Shown here: piece by piece, positions 16,711 to 26,192 of the stretch
Layout: each line of letters starts with the position of its first letter
Numbering within the stretch: the stretch's first letter is position 1
DNA from: Carbonatibacter sp965199245
Lineage (GTDB): Bacteria; Pseudomonadota; Alphaproteobacteria; Kiloniellales; Kiloniellaceae
Length of the DNA: 64,000 nt
Direction of reading: 5' to 3'
Assembly (NCBI GenBank): GCA_965199245.1
Contig: CBDAQP010000002.1
Span: forward strand, 62,001 to 126,000
Notes under the pieces: generated by a model
The model's database searches: none
What the model was told of the DNA's origin: nothing
The model's input: only the letters and a program-made list of their open reading frames with translations
Translations under genes and position numbers: made by a program

Positions 16711-17762
16711 TCGGGTTTCCCTGAACCCTGACCGTTCAAGGCTATGACAGAGCCACGCACAATCAGTTCGCACTCGTGTTGAACCTTACGCGAAGCGGGT
16801 AGGTCAGGGTTGCTTGTGCGAGAGAGGAAAAGATGGGTGAGGGTGTTGGCAATGTCTATAACGGGAAAGCGGACGGCGGTTAATCCCCCCCCGTAATAGG
16901 GGTAGTGCTTGCTATCGCCGAAGGTGATAAGAGAAACCTCTTCCGGGATTCGGATGCTGTGTTCGGTGCAGTACTGGAACAGGCCCAATGCCAAAAGATA
17001 GTTGGAACAGAAAATGGCACTCGGGCGGGTGGCGGGTGTGGACATCATCTGGCTGGCGGCAATATAGCCGTCTTCCTGACGCCATCCGTTCCCGAGTGTG
17101 TGACTGGGATTTAATCCGGCATTCGACAGGGCGGCCTGAAAACCGTGGAGACGGTCTTGTCCCGTTGTGTCGCGCAAGTCACCGGTTAGGATTGCAATCG
17201 AATGATGGCCCATTTGGATCAGGTGCTGTGTGGCGCGTTTCGAGGCGCGGTAGTCGTTTACGATCACCCGATCAACAGCGAGGTCAACTAAATCATTGCT
17301 GTAGAGAATCAGCGGACAATCCAGTGCGCGCAGGGCATCCTTGTGTTGATGGTAATCAGCATCACCAGATGTCATGAGGCCTGCGACGCGGTGCTCGCGA
17401 AAATAGTCTATGGCATCGGGCAGATGAACCTTTTCGTATCCGCGTGAGTAAGGGATGACAACGTATCCCGCCCGCCGCATTGTCTGGATAAGCGTTGCGA
17501 GAACGTCGGTATGGAACTCATCAAAGGCAGGCAGAATAAACCCGACAAAATTCCTGTTGGCCTTCATGATTGTCGCTGCAGAGGAATTGCGGCGAAAGTC
17601 TAGTTCGCTGATCGCCTGTTCAATGCGCCCCCTGTTCGTGGGGCGGATTTCATGACCGTTGAGTAAGCGCGAGACCGTTCCAACAGCAACCCCGGCTTTG
17701 CGGGCGACATCGCGGATCGTTGCGGGTTTTCGAGTTTTCCAGTCCGCATTATCATCAGACAA
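16701..17762 (-). CDS. LacI-family transcriptional regulator of the fucoside operon
   Basis: A 353-residue regulator. The N-terminal helix-turn-helix and hinge are clear: TIRDVARKAGVAVGTVSRLL followed by the hinge-like FRRNSSAATIMKANRNFVGFI, then a periplasmic-binding-protein-like effector domain (ITFGDSKHYPYYGGGLTAV). It is the last gene of the minus-strand run ABC ATPase, binding protein, two permeases, GH95, lacI, starting 17 bases after the GH95 stop. It therefore probably senses the imported sugar and represses the operon from the palindromes at 24352-24376, controlling its own synthesis as well. The ligand is an inference. Confidence 0.88.
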   Translation of the reverse strand: MSDDNADWKTRKPATIRDVARKAGVAVGTVSRLLNGHEIRPTNRGRIEQAISELDFRRNSSAATIMKANRNFVGFILPAFDEFHTDVLATLIQTMRRAGYVVIPYSRGYEKVHLPDAIDYFREHRVAGLMTSGDADYHQHKDALRALDCPLILYSNDLVDLAVDRVIVNDYRASKRATQHLIQMGHHSIAILTGDLRDTTGQDRLHGFQAALSNAGLNPSHTLGNGWRQEDGYIAASQMMSTPATRPSAIFCSNYLLALGLFQYCTEHSIRIPEEVSLITFGDSKHYPYYGGGLTAVRFPVIDIANTLTHLFLSRTSNPDLPASRKVQHECELIVRGSVIALNGQGSGKPDQI

Positions 17763-17779
17763 GGTTTTTATTTCCTCGC

Positions 17780-20098
17780 TCAGATTATGCTGGTTTCAAC
17801 CCCAGCCTTGAACGCGATTTCACGCCATTCCGTGTTATAGATAACGCCTCTGCACAGATCAACAGGGCTTTTGATGACAGCTTGGGTCAATCGGCCTTGT
17901 TCCCAGCTCATCGACAGATGCATTCCATGACGTAGGCGCAAGCCGCTGACCTGTCCGTCAGGCCACTCATCGGGTAAGGCGGGCAAGAGGTGGATCGCAG
18001 GACGATGATCCTGGACAAGCATTTCAGTCAGGGCAGCTCCGAACCCGAAATTTGCATCAATCTGAAAGGGGGGGCAGGCTGTGAAAAGGTTGGGGTAGAG
18101 GCCCCCCCCATCATCAGCCATCTCTGTCACCTGGGCCGCAATCGGGCGGAGCAACTTGACAAGGTGGTCATAAGCCTGCCTGGCATCCCCCAATCTGGCC
18201 CAACACCTTGCTTTCCAAGCCAGCGACCACCCTGTGCCCCCGTTGCCTCGACCAAGCAAACTCAACCGCGCCGCTGTTGCCAGCTCTGGCGTGTCAATTG
18301 GGCAGATTTCTGTACCGGGGCAGAGGCTGAAAAGATGCGAGATATGGCGGTGTGCGGGATCGGTTTCGAGGCTGTCCTCCCCGAACTCCATGAGGCGCCC
18401 ATCTGCTGTGATGTGTGGCTTTGGCAACTTTTCGCACATGTTGAGGATGCGGGTATCAAAATCCGGGTCTGGCACCCCAAGGAGCGCACTGACCTCTAGA
18501 ATGGCTGTAAAGAGGGCGCGGGCAATGGCGATGTCCATTGTACAGCCCGTTGACAGAGCGCAAGGGCATCCCGTGATCAAATGGGTGTTTTCTGGCGAGG
18601 TCGATGGTGCTGTTGTCACCTGTCCAGGGGATCGAGGGTCATCGATCAGCCAGTCAAGCAAAAAAGCCGCCGCGCCTTTCATCACAGGATAGGCCTGATT
18701 TTTGAGCCTATCCCTATCGCCGCTATAGCGGTAGTGTTCAAACAGGTGCAAGGACAGCCAGGCACCGCCCAATGGCCACATTGACCACTGTGTGCTGTTT
18801 TTTGTCTTGATCGGGCCGGGAAAACCAATGGCGGTTGTCTGTCTGCGAAAGTCGGTTTGATGATGCACGACCCAGCCGTTGCAACCGTATTGTTGCGCGG
18901 CGGTTTCTTGCCCGGCAACGGACAGGCTTTCAACAAAATCGCACAGCGCGCTATGGCATTCGCCCAAGGCGCAGACCTCGGCCATCCAGTAATTCATCTG
19001 CGTGTTGATATTGATGGTATAGTTTGACCACCAAGGCGGCATGATGTCTTCGTTCCACAGGCCCTGTAGGTTTGCGGGGAGGGTTCCCGTGCGACTGGCA
19101 CTGAGCATGAGGTAGCGTGCATAGTTGAACATCAATTCAAAAAAACCGGGATCATTGCGGTTTTGTGCAAAGTTATTGCGCCGTTCGGCAGTCGTCAAAG
19201 CGGGCTTTGGCCCAGACAGTTTCAAACTGACTCTGTCGAAATATTTACGGTAGTCAGCAAGGTGTCGATCACGCAGCACATCAAAGGGCTGATCCGATTG
19301 ATCAAGCTGACGATGGCACAGGGATTGCGGATCATCGGATGCGTGATCAGTCGCCAGCGCAACACGCAGAACAATCTGGCGTGCGCTCTCTATCGCGAGG
19401 GTCTCTTTTCCCTGCAAAACCCGACCGTCCGTTGTTGTAACATCCAGGGCAATGGAAAAATGTCTGGACAGTTTATCGTCATAGCTAATCTGGTGAGTTT
19501 CGGTTGTTGCCATCTCGACATCATCCCAGAAAACCGAGGCAGGCATCCGACCGCAAAGCGTGATGCGTTGTCCGCAGGCCTGTGTTTGGTGGCGTAGGGG
19601 AGAGGCCAAGCGCACAGTCAGCCGGGATAAAACCTGTTCTGACGTGATTTGGATGGCAATGATCTGATCTGGTGCAGACGACAGGTACTCGCGGATGACT
19701 TTTCGCCCCACCCGCCCGTGGGAGACCCTGTGGACAGCATCGCGCAGGCAGAGGGTGCGGGTGTAATGATCCTGTGGCAATTCAGACGGCCAGTCGATCA
19801 GTAAATCCCCGGCGGGGAGGTAGGGCTCCGTGAATGTCGATTGAAAATTTTCTTCGATCAGTTTTTCTGCCCCGTGTGGGTCACTGGAAAATAGGAGATC
19901 ACGCACGCGGGGTAGAAGGTTTTTTGTCCTCTGGTTTGGTTCTGGGGGTTTATGTCCGGCCCAGAGACTATCGTCGTTCAGGCTGAGCTTTTCGCGATGA
20001 CATCCACCGTAGATCATGGCCCCTAGCCGCCCGTTTCCAATCGGCAGGGCCTCGTTAAAACAGCGGGCCGGGGCGTGATAGCGGAGCATTTCATTCAT
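17780..20098 (-). CDS. Glycoside hydrolase family 95 alpha-L-fucosidase
   Basis: This 772-residue protein is the usual size for GH95. It begins RYHAPARCFNEALPIGNGRLGAMIYGG, the family N-terminal beta-domain signature; the (alpha/alpha)6 catalytic domain carries LQGLWNEDIMPPWWSNYTIN (the conserved Asn pair) and PSTSPENTH near residue 500, whose Glu is the expected general acid. GH95 enzymes invert alpha-1,2-linked fucose or the related L-galactose. No signal peptide is visible, so it works in the cytoplasm on oligosaccharides delivered by the co-transcribed ABC importer; its ATG overlaps the permease stop by 4 bases. Specificity within GH95 is not certain. Confidence 0.88.
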   Translation of the reverse strand: MNEMLRYHAPARCFNEALPIGNGRLGAMIYGGCHREKLSLNDDSLWAGHKPPEPNQRTKNLLPRVRDLLFSSDPHGAEKLIEENFQSTFTEPYLPAGDLLIDWPSELPQDHYTRTLCLRDAVHRVSHGRVGRKVIREYLSSAPDQIIAIQITSEQVLSRLTVRLASPLRHQTQACGQRITLCGRMPASVFWDDVEMATTETHQISYDDKLSRHFSIALDVTTTDGRVLQGKETLAIESARQIVLRVALATDHASDDPQSLCHRQLDQSDQPFDVLRDRHLADYRKYFDRVSLKLSGPKPALTTAERRNNFAQNRNDPGFFELMFNYARYLMLSASRTGTLPANLQGLWNEDIMPPWWSNYTININTQMNYWMAEVCALGECHSALCDFVESLSVAGQETAAQQYGCNGWVVHHQTDFRRQTTAIGFPGPIKTKNSTQWSMWPLGGAWLSLHLFEHYRYSGDRDRLKNQAYPVMKGAAAFLLDWLIDDPRSPGQVTTAPSTSPENTHLITGCPCALSTGCTMDIAIARALFTAILEVSALLGVPDPDFDTRILNMCEKLPKPHITADGRLMEFGEDSLETDPAHRHISHLFSLCPGTEICPIDTPELATAARLSLLGRGNGGTGWSLAWKARCWARLGDARQAYDHLVKLLRPIAAQVTEMADDGGGLYPNLFTACPPFQIDANFGFGAALTEMLVQDHRPAIHLLPALPDEWPDGQVSGLRLRHGMHLSMSWEQGRLTQAVIKSPVDLCRGVIYNTEWREIAFKAGVETSII

Positions 20099-20922
20099 TC
20101 TTTCACGCCCCCGGCGGTCAGGCCCCTTGTGATAAAACGCAAACCAAAGAGCACAATAACAAGTGCGGGGACAGCCAACAGAACGAGGCTGGCGTTGTAG
20201 CGTCCAATGTCTTCCGGGCTTGCACCGAGGTATTCGCGAAACCGCAGGACAGCCTGAGCTGCCGTTGTCATGTCCTTACTGCTGAAAAAAAGTGAAGGGA
20301 AAAGGAAATCCTGCATCGACCACATCATCGACAGGGCTGCAAGGTTAATCAGTGCGGGGCGGCACAGCGGGAGAAAGATTTCCAGATAAATGCGCTGATT
20401 GCTCGCTCCATCAATCACGGCGGCTTCGATCAATGCAGAGGGGATATCTTCGGCATAGTTACGGATCAGGAGCACACCAAAGGGTAGGGTCAGGGCGGCT
20501 TCTGGGAGGGCCACAGCCAGCCAGTTGTCGCGTAGTCCCAATTCGCGTGTGATGAAAAAAAGTGGAATCAGTAAGCTTGTTGCAGGCACGGCAAGGAACA
20601 CCAGTACAATAAAATAGGCGCACTCTTTACCCTTAAAGCGGAAAAATGCAAAACCATAACCCGCGAGGCTGGCGATGGCGACGACAAGGAAAGCGTGCAA
20701 CAGCGCGATGATGAAAGAATTCAAATAGGTGCGCCAGAGCGTAATGCCGCCAATGTTGCCAAAGAGAACATCACTGAAATTGGCCAGGCCATTGAAGGCA
20801 AATCCACGCAAGAGGGTGGCAATGAGCGGCAGAGACCAGAGGGCCGCCAAAATCACCAGAAAGAAAACCATTATCGCTTTTTCAACCGGGCGGCGATACA
20901 GCAAATCAGGGGTATTTTTCAT
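20095..20922 (-). CDS. Sugar ABC transporter permease, MalG-type
   Basis: About 275 residues and six membrane helices. I use the ATG at 20922 (MKNTPDLLYRRPVEKAIMV), which shares ATGA with the previous permease's stop, rather than a start 42 bases upstream. The EAA loop that docks the ATPase is EAAVIDGASNQRIYLEIFLP, close to consensus for CUT1-family permeases. It partners the MalF-type permease, the family 1 binding protein and the UgpC/MalK-type ATPase in the same operon, importing an oligosaccharide that likely contains fucose. Confidence 0.9.
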   Translation of the reverse strand: MKNTPDLLYRRPVEKAIMVFFLVILAALWSLPLIATLLRGFAFNGLANFSDVLFGNIGGITLWRTYLNSFIIALLHAFLVVAIASLAGYGFAFFRFKGKECAYFIVLVFLAVPATSLLIPLFFITRELGLRDNWLAVALPEAALTLPFGVLLIRNYAEDIPSALIEAAVIDGASNQRIYLEIFLPLCRPALINLAALSMMWSMQDFLFPSLFFSSKDMTTAAQAVLRFREYLGASPEDIGRYNASLVLLAVPALVIVLFGLRFITRGLTAGGVKE

Positions 20923-21806
20923 GACCGCCTCCGTGTCCAGAAGAACTGCACTGCGGCAATGCAAAGCGCAAAGATCATCACAACCAGCGCGGCAGATGAC
21001 CCGTAGCCGATATTGAGTCCTGAGGTTGAAAAGCGATAGACATATGTGCCTGTGATGTCCGTTGCCCCCGCTGGACCGCCCTGTGTCGAAAAGAATACAA
21101 TATCAAAAGCCCGAAAAGACATCAGAATAGTTGACAGCACAATCGTTCGATGGGTGGCCCGCATGAGAGGGAAGAGCATCTCCCGCATGATCCGTAACGG
21201 GCCTGCGCCATCAAGGACTGCGGCCTCAAGAATAGAGCTGTTCAGCGCAGAAAGATTGGCGGTATAGTAGAGGATCGGCAGGCCAATCATATAAACAAAA
21301 AGGATAATCACAACGCCATAGGCCAATGTGGGGTCAATGAGCCAGTTTTGCGCGAAGATATCCAGCCCGATGGCGCGCAGTGTTTCGTTCACCCCGCCAA
21401 ATCGTGATTCCAAAAGAATGCGGAAAACCGATGCCACCAGGGCCAATGGCATCAGGGTTGGCAGGAGGAAAATGGCATAGAACAGCCCCTTCCCCCGGTG
21501 TCCCGCAGCGAGGAAAACGGCGATAACGAATCCCAGACTTAAACCTGCGGCGATACTGGTTCCCGCAAAAACAATATTGTTTTTCAGGGCCTCTAAAAAA
21601 GCGGGGTCTGTGAGCAGAAGCTCAAAATTTCTCCCCCCCACAAAGCGGGGGTTCCGCAGTGCGATTGAAACCTTTTGAAAGGCTGTAAAAACCAGAAAAC
21701 CTGTGCTGAATAGATAAAACAGGGCGTAAAATCCAATCAGTGGCCCGAAAAAGAACGCAACATCGCGCCACCCGGGCCTGCTGATTAGCGGGCGTTGGTC
21801 TTTCAT
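20919..21806 (-). CDS. Sugar ABC transporter permease, MalF/UgpA-type
   Basis: About 295 residues with six predicted helices (FFGPLIGFYALFYLFSTGFLV is the first). The EAA loop reads EAAVLDGAGPLRIMREMLFP. The ATG at 21806 is preceded by AAAGG; an in-frame TTG at 21851 would give a 15-residue longer N-terminus and cannot be excluded. It forms the heterodimeric channel with the MalG-type permease encoded next. It lies 57 bases after the binding-protein gene. Confidence 0.9.
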   Translation of the reverse strand: MKDQRPLISRPGWRDVAFFFGPLIGFYALFYLFSTGFLVFTAFQKVSIALRNPRFVGGRNFELLLTDPAFLEALKNNIVFAGTSIAAGLSLGFVIAVFLAAGHRGKGLFYAIFLLPTLMPLALVASVFRILLESRFGGVNETLRAIGLDIFAQNWLIDPTLAYGVVIILFVYMIGLPILYYTANLSALNSSILEAAVLDGAGPLRIMREMLFPLMRATHRTIVLSTILMSFRAFDIVFFSTQGGPAGATDITGTYVYRFSTSGLNIGYGSSAALVVMIFALCIAAVQFFWTRRRS

Positions 21807-21863
21807 CCTTTGAGTTCCATCTGTGAACAGCGTTGTCTGGTGCAGAGGCAAAGAGTGCGCCCT

Positions 21864-23168
21864 CTACTCTGCGTTTGAATAGCGTCCGCTCTCCCACTCG
21901 GCTTGCAGATAGGCGGCCTGTGTGTCCGCGCTTGCGCCTTTGATAATGCCAGCGATAATGGCATCGCCAGCAACGGCGGCAAAATCCGAAACATTATTGC
22001 GGTTACTCCCCGGGTTTTGGAGGAGCGCGCTGATTTCTTCATAGCTTGCCTTGGCGCGTGCTGTGTTGAAAAGCCTGTCAGGAAGGTTGAAATTTTTTGC
22101 CGTCGGCACGACAAAGAGGGACTCACTCCACAGGGCAACACCCTTGCCTGTGGACATGTATTCGACAAAGAGCGTGGACAGGCGCAGATTTTGGGCCTGT
22201 TTGGGTATGGCAAGCCCGACCTCAATAAAGGATCGGATCGCGGGTTGGCCTGTTGTGGTTAGAACAGGCAAGCCCGCCGCGACAACATTGTCGAGGGCGA
22301 TCCCATTTTCCTTGCGGTACGGGGTGGACAGCAGACCGGATTCCCATGTGCCCTGAATCAGGGCAACAGCTTTTCCTTGTTGGAACAGCTCGTTGGCTCG
22401 ACTATAGTCAAGGTCGAGCGCGTCTCTGGAAAAAAACCCGTCGTCATAGGCGGAGACAACGGCATTAAAGGCCGTGATCCAAGCATCATCATCCCAGCGA
22501 CCGCCGCGTTGATAGCGAATGGAGTCAAAAAAACCGGGTTTGACCTGTTCAGCAACGGTTAAGGTGATTTCATCGATAAACCAGTTGGCCCCTGTGAAGG
22601 AGAACGGCAAAAGATCAGGGCGTTGTTCTTTCACGCGGGTGACAAAGTGGGCCAGATCACTGCGTGTGCGCGGGATATCGAGGTTTAACTCTTCCAAGAG
22701 CCTGGCATTGTAATAGACTGCGACTGATCCCAAAATGCCAAGGGGCGCAATGTAAAGCTCACCATCACTGCTGAGACCGCGCGCTTGATTTAATGCCTTT
22801 TCGGAAATGAGTGCGGTGATGTCCTGATCTGTGTGTGTTGCGAACAGGGGCGGGAGTGGAGAGAGATCATCCTTGACCAAATCGACCATTGTAGAAGTCT
22901 GCACGGCGACAATATCCATGGGATCGCCAGAGGCCAGGGCCAATGGCATCCGATCCTGATAGGCCGATGCCTCAAAAAGATTCAAGTTGACTTTTACGCC
23001 GGGGTGGTCAGTTTCGAAGCCGTCGATGACCTTGTTCAGGACAGATTCGGGAGGATACCAAGTCCAAAGTTCCAGCGTTTTTTCTTCGGTCTGGGCCTGT
23101 TGTGTCAACAAAAGCCCTGCGGTCAGGATTGGAAAAAGACTGTTCAGCCTGCTTTTTTTCTTTTTCAT
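21864..23168 (-). CDS. Family 1 extracellular sugar-binding protein
   Basis: A 434-residue periplasmic binding protein with a basic leader KKKKSRLNSLFPILTAGLLL and cleavage likely after TQQAQTE-A-like residues. Mature segments such as LELWTWYPPESVLNKVIDGFETDHPGVKVN and AVALIQGTWESGLL are typical of CUT1 sugar-binding proteins. It delivers a saccharide to the permeases encoded downstream. Pairing with a GH95 fucosidase and a LacI-type regulator suggests a fucosylated oligosaccharide, which is an inference. Confidence 0.88.
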   Translation of the reverse strand: MKKKKSRLNSLFPILTAGLLLTQQAQTEEKTLELWTWYPPESVLNKVIDGFETDHPGVKVNLNLFEASAYQDRMPLALASGDPMDIVAVQTSTMVDLVKDDLSPLPPLFATHTDQDITALISEKALNQARGLSSDGELYIAPLGILGSVAVYYNARLLEELNLDIPRTRSDLAHFVTRVKEQRPDLLPFSFTGANWFIDEITLTVAEQVKPGFFDSIRYQRGGRWDDDAWITAFNAVVSAYDDGFFSRDALDLDYSRANELFQQGKAVALIQGTWESGLLSTPYRKENGIALDNVVAAGLPVLTTTGQPAIRSFIEVGLAIPKQAQNLRLSTLFVEYMSTGKGVALWSESLFVVPTAKNFNLPDRLFNTARAKASYEEISALLQNPGSNRNNVSDFAAVAGDAIIAGIIKGASADTQAAYLQAEWESGRYSNAE

Positions 23169-23195
23169 CTTATGCCTCCCTATGTTGGCGGTTTG

Positions 23196-24284
23196 TTATG
23201 ATTCTGCGGGGCAGAGTGCCCCATCAGAGCGGCGGTAGATCAGAACCTGTGACAGAGGCACCGCAAGGGCGAACGAGGTTCCGTTACGTTCGCGGTGATC
23301 GCCTGACCATCTGGCGGTGATGCTGTGCTGTGTGCTGTCCAGTTGGTCTGGGTCTGTGCTCGCGCAGGTGTCGCCCTGTACGTGAAGGTGAAGCAGGGTC
23401 TCCGACCCCAGGCTTTCCGTTGCCGTACACGTTACGCGAACCTTGTGACTGTCACCCGTCGCATCATCCACGAGACACAGCTGTTCAGGCCGGATTGCAG
23501 CGACCCTGTTTCCTGATTGATGTCCAGCGGCCTCAATAAGGTTCGAATCAAGGATAAAGTTCATCGGCGGTGAACCAACAAAGGCGGCAACGAACAGACT
23601 TGCGGGGCGGTGGTAAATATCATCTGGTGTGCCAATTTGCTCGACCCGTCCCCCATTGAGAACCATAATCCTGTCTGCCATTGTCATGGCTTCAACCTGA
23701 TCGTGTGTGACGTAAAGGGTTGTCACGCCCAGGCTTTGTTGTAGGCGTCTAATTTCAATGCGCATCTGTTGCCGCAACCGGGCGTCAAGATTTGATAGCG
23801 GTTCATCCATCAAAAACAGATGGGGCTTGCGCACCAGTGCCCGCCCCATCGCAACCCTCTGGCGTTGTCCCCCCGAAAGCTGTGCAGGGCGTCGCTCAAG
23901 GTAGCCCTCCAGATCAAGCAGATGGGCAATTTTCTGAACCTCAGCCTGTTGGAGGTCTTTTGAAAGGCCCGCAACATGCAGGGGGTAGGCAATATTTTGA
24001 CGCACGCTCATATGCGGGTAGAGCGCGTAGTTTTGAAAAATCATTGCAATATTGCGTTCGCGGGGGTGAACCCTATCAATTCGCGCACCGTCTAAAGCAA
24101 GGCTTCCTTCCGACAGGGTGTCCAGCCCTGCAATCATGCGTAACAGTGTTGATTTTCCGCACCCGGATGGCCCGAGCAAAACGAAAAAATCACCCTTTCC
24201 CACCGCAACAGAAACCTGATCCAGAGCGCAAAAATTCCCCCATCTTTTTGAAACACTATCGATGACAAGATGCGGTTGCGACAT
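23196..24284 (-). CDS. Sugar ABC transporter ATPase, UgpC/MalK-type
   Basis: A 362-residue ATPase, first gene of the operon. Walker A GPSGCGKST near residue 38, Q-loop FQNYALYPHMSV, signature LSGGQRQRVAMGRAL, Walker B HLFLMDEPLSNLDA and switch His in YVTHDQVEAM are all intact. The C-terminal TOBE-type regulatory domain (AIRPEQLCLVDD) is that of CUT1 ATPases. It powers the importer formed by the next three genes. A promoter with a palindromic operator lies 90-120 bases upstream. Confidence 0.93.
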   Translation of the reverse strand: MSQPHLVIDSVSKRWGNFCALDQVSVAVGKGDFFVLLGPSGCGKSTLLRMIAGLDTLSEGSLALDGARIDRVHPRERNIAMIFQNYALYPHMSVRQNIAYPLHVAGLSKDLQQAEVQKIAHLLDLEGYLERRPAQLSGGQRQRVAMGRALVRKPHLFLMDEPLSNLDARLRQQMRIEIRRLQQSLGVTTLYVTHDQVEAMTMADRIMVLNGGRVEQIGTPDDIYHRPASLFVAAFVGSPPMNFILDSNLIEAAGHQSGNRVAAIRPEQLCLVDDATGDSHKVRVTCTATESLGSETLLHLHVQGDTCASTDPDQLDSTQHSITARWSGDHRERNGTSFALAVPLSQVLIYRRSDGALCPAES

Positions 24285-24351
24285 GCCGTGTTTTCCCCAT
24301 TCTTTGGGACTTAATCCCTTTTATGGGATGTGATCCCTTTTCATTTTTTTT

Positions 24352-24404
24352 GTTCAATTTAATTGAACCAGTTCAAATAAAGCAGTACGCAAAGTGATTG
24401 TCAA
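24352..24404 (-). promoter_or_regulatory. Putative promoter and LacI-type operator array of the fucoside operon
   Basis: Reading the minus strand: TTGACA (24399-24404), a 17-base spacer, TTTATT (24376-24381). Directly downstream are three GTTCAA half-sites forming two overlapping palindromes: TTGAACCAGTTCAA (24363-24376) and GTTCAATTTAATTGAAC (24352-24368). They cover the expected transcription start. LacI-family operators are usually such palindromes, and the operon encodes a LacI-type protein, so this is its likely site. Confidence 0.55.
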
Positions 24405-24755
24405 GAGACAGTGTGAAAAATGTCCAGCGATATGACTATGAGTGTTTCATCTGAGCGTTTTCGATTTTGAAAGCTGTTTGACCAGCCTTTCCAAATTTGT
24501 TGACCCACCAGACAGGCTGTTCCAAGCGTCTGCCACAGATTTCGGGGCTGACCTAGATGAAGCATGTTGTCATTTTTGAACTGATTGGATATGGGGCCAA
24601 GCTGGTGCAGACGGTGAAGTGTTCTGGTTTCTGCTCTTCCAGTAACCATTCACCACCCTAGAATCAGAGGAACTCGCAAGTTAGGGATTTTCTGTCTCGG
24701 TTTCAACAACATATATCAGGCTCCTGAATATTTTTGATTTTGAGTCCTTCCCATA
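24405..24755. other. Intergenic stretch, possible gene relic
   Basis: About 350 bases between the fucoside promoter and the argJ stop. The minus strand is open from 24649 to 24401 (82 codons) without a recognisable family or a convincing ribosome site. The composition looks coding-like and may be a remnant of an insertion sequence or gene, but I cannot name one. No RNA gene or repeat is apparent. Confidence 0.25.
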
Positions 24756-25979
24756 TCATGTCTCGTAAAATGCATTAATCTCGACGTAGCCGTAAGTGAG
24801 GTCGCAGGTATATACCGTGTCAGATGCGACTCCCGCAGCCAAGTCAGCTTCGATGAGAATCTCACGTCCGGCCATATGAGCACTTAGTTCTTCGTCTCGC
24901 TGATGCTCTACCGGGTCACCACTTCGGGCCACAGGAACACCACCGATTTTGATAGACAAGTTATGCTTGTCTACCGTAACGCCGCTCTTGCCAACGGCCA
25001 TGACAATACGTCCCCAGTTAGCATGACCACCGGCAATTGCCGTTTTAACCAGAGGTGATGAAGCAATAGAACGTGCTGCTGAAAGTGCCTCTGCATCTGT
25101 GCGCGCACCAGTGACATCCACAGTAATAAACTTTGATATTCCTTCACCATCTTGCACAATCAGTAAAGCAAGCTCTTTCAAAAGATCGTTTAGGGCATTG
25201 GCAAAAATTGTTAGATCCGCACCGGACAATGCCTCTGCGGTGGACTGGCCTGTAGAAAACACAAGCAATGTGTCGTTAGTCGATGTATCTCCATCAACCG
25301 ATATTTTAGAATATGATTTTTGGTTAGCTTCATTCACACAGCACTGTAAATCAGCTGGGTTAATTTTCGCATCGGTAAACACAAAAGACAAAAGAGTCGC
25401 CATATCTGGCGCAATCATACCGGCTCCTTTTGCCAATCCCGTTAATACGACTTCGCCTTGCGATGTCTCCACTTTACGCGAGGTTGATTTTGGAAAGGTA
25501 TCCGTTGTCATAATTGCGCGCGCGGCCGCAGCACCAATATCTTCATCGAGTCGCTCAAATAAATCATCAAGATGCGATAGGATTTGTTCCGCCGGAAACG
25601 TCCGGCCAATAATGCCTGTTGCCGCAGAATAGACTTCATGGGTAGGGCAACCCAACACCTCGGCAATTGCCTGAGACGTTTCTCTTACAACCGTTTCCCC
25701 CATTTTACCAGTAAAGGCATTGGCATTTCCCGAATGAACAAGCAGTGCTCTTGCTTCACCATTTTGTCGTAAATTAGCGATGCATGCGTCGACAGGTGCA
25801 GCAGCAGTTGACGAACGCGTAAAGACACCTGCCACTGTCGTTTTTTTCGGTAAGGTCACGAGTAAAAGATCGTCGCCACCTGATTCCTTCATACCGCAGG
25901 AATGGATTGCATAACGTACACCATTCACAGAAAGTGGCTGGTATTCTTTCTCTGGCGCAAAAGGTGAAATAGTTGTCAT
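24756..25979 (-). CDS. argJ: Bifunctional glutamate N-acetyltransferase / amino-acid acetyltransferase
   Basis: A 407-residue protein of the ornithine acetyltransferase family, which recycles acetyl groups in arginine synthesis. The self-cleavage site lies in KGAGMIAPDMATLLSF near residue 193, cleaving before the conserved Thr that becomes the nucleophile. The oxyanion-type region SAATGIIGRTFP and the C-terminus TCDLTYGYVEINAFYET are characteristic. It stands alone, flanked by decayed sequence and AT-rich gaps, away from other arg genes. Its more AT-leaning codon use compared with the neighbours hints at transfer, though that was judged only by eye. Confidence 0.95.
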   Translation of the reverse strand: MTTISPFAPEKEYQPLSVNGVRYAIHSCGMKESGGDDLLLVTLPKKTTVAGVFTRSSTAAAPVDACIANLRQNGEARALLVHSGNANAFTGKMGETVVRETSQAIAEVLGCPTHEVYSAATGIIGRTFPAEQILSHLDDLFERLDEDIGAAAARAIMTTDTFPKSTSRKVETSQGEVVLTGLAKGAGMIAPDMATLLSFVFTDAKINPADLQCCVNEANQKSYSKISVDGDTSTNDTLLVFSTGQSTAEALSGADLTIFANALNDLLKELALLIVQDGEGISKFITVDVTGARTDAEALSAARSIASSPLVKTAIAGGHANWGRIVMAVGKSGVTVDKHNLSIKIGGVPVARSGDPVEHQRDEELSAHMAGREILIEADLAAGVASDTVYTCDLTYGYVEINAFYET

Positions 25980-26192
25980 ATGCCCCTCTTTATATTTCTA
26001 CACTACGGTTAAATGAGCACATTGCCCGACCTCCAACGAAGACACCGGGCAACAGGAAATCGGCAAACATGCTATTCTACATTCGCTGCAGGTGCTAGTT
26101 TTTTTCTACGCTTTAGGCACTATTCATACATACCGATAATTAACTTATTGAATATTTATATCTACCTAATATCGGTCAATTCCCTATTCTTT

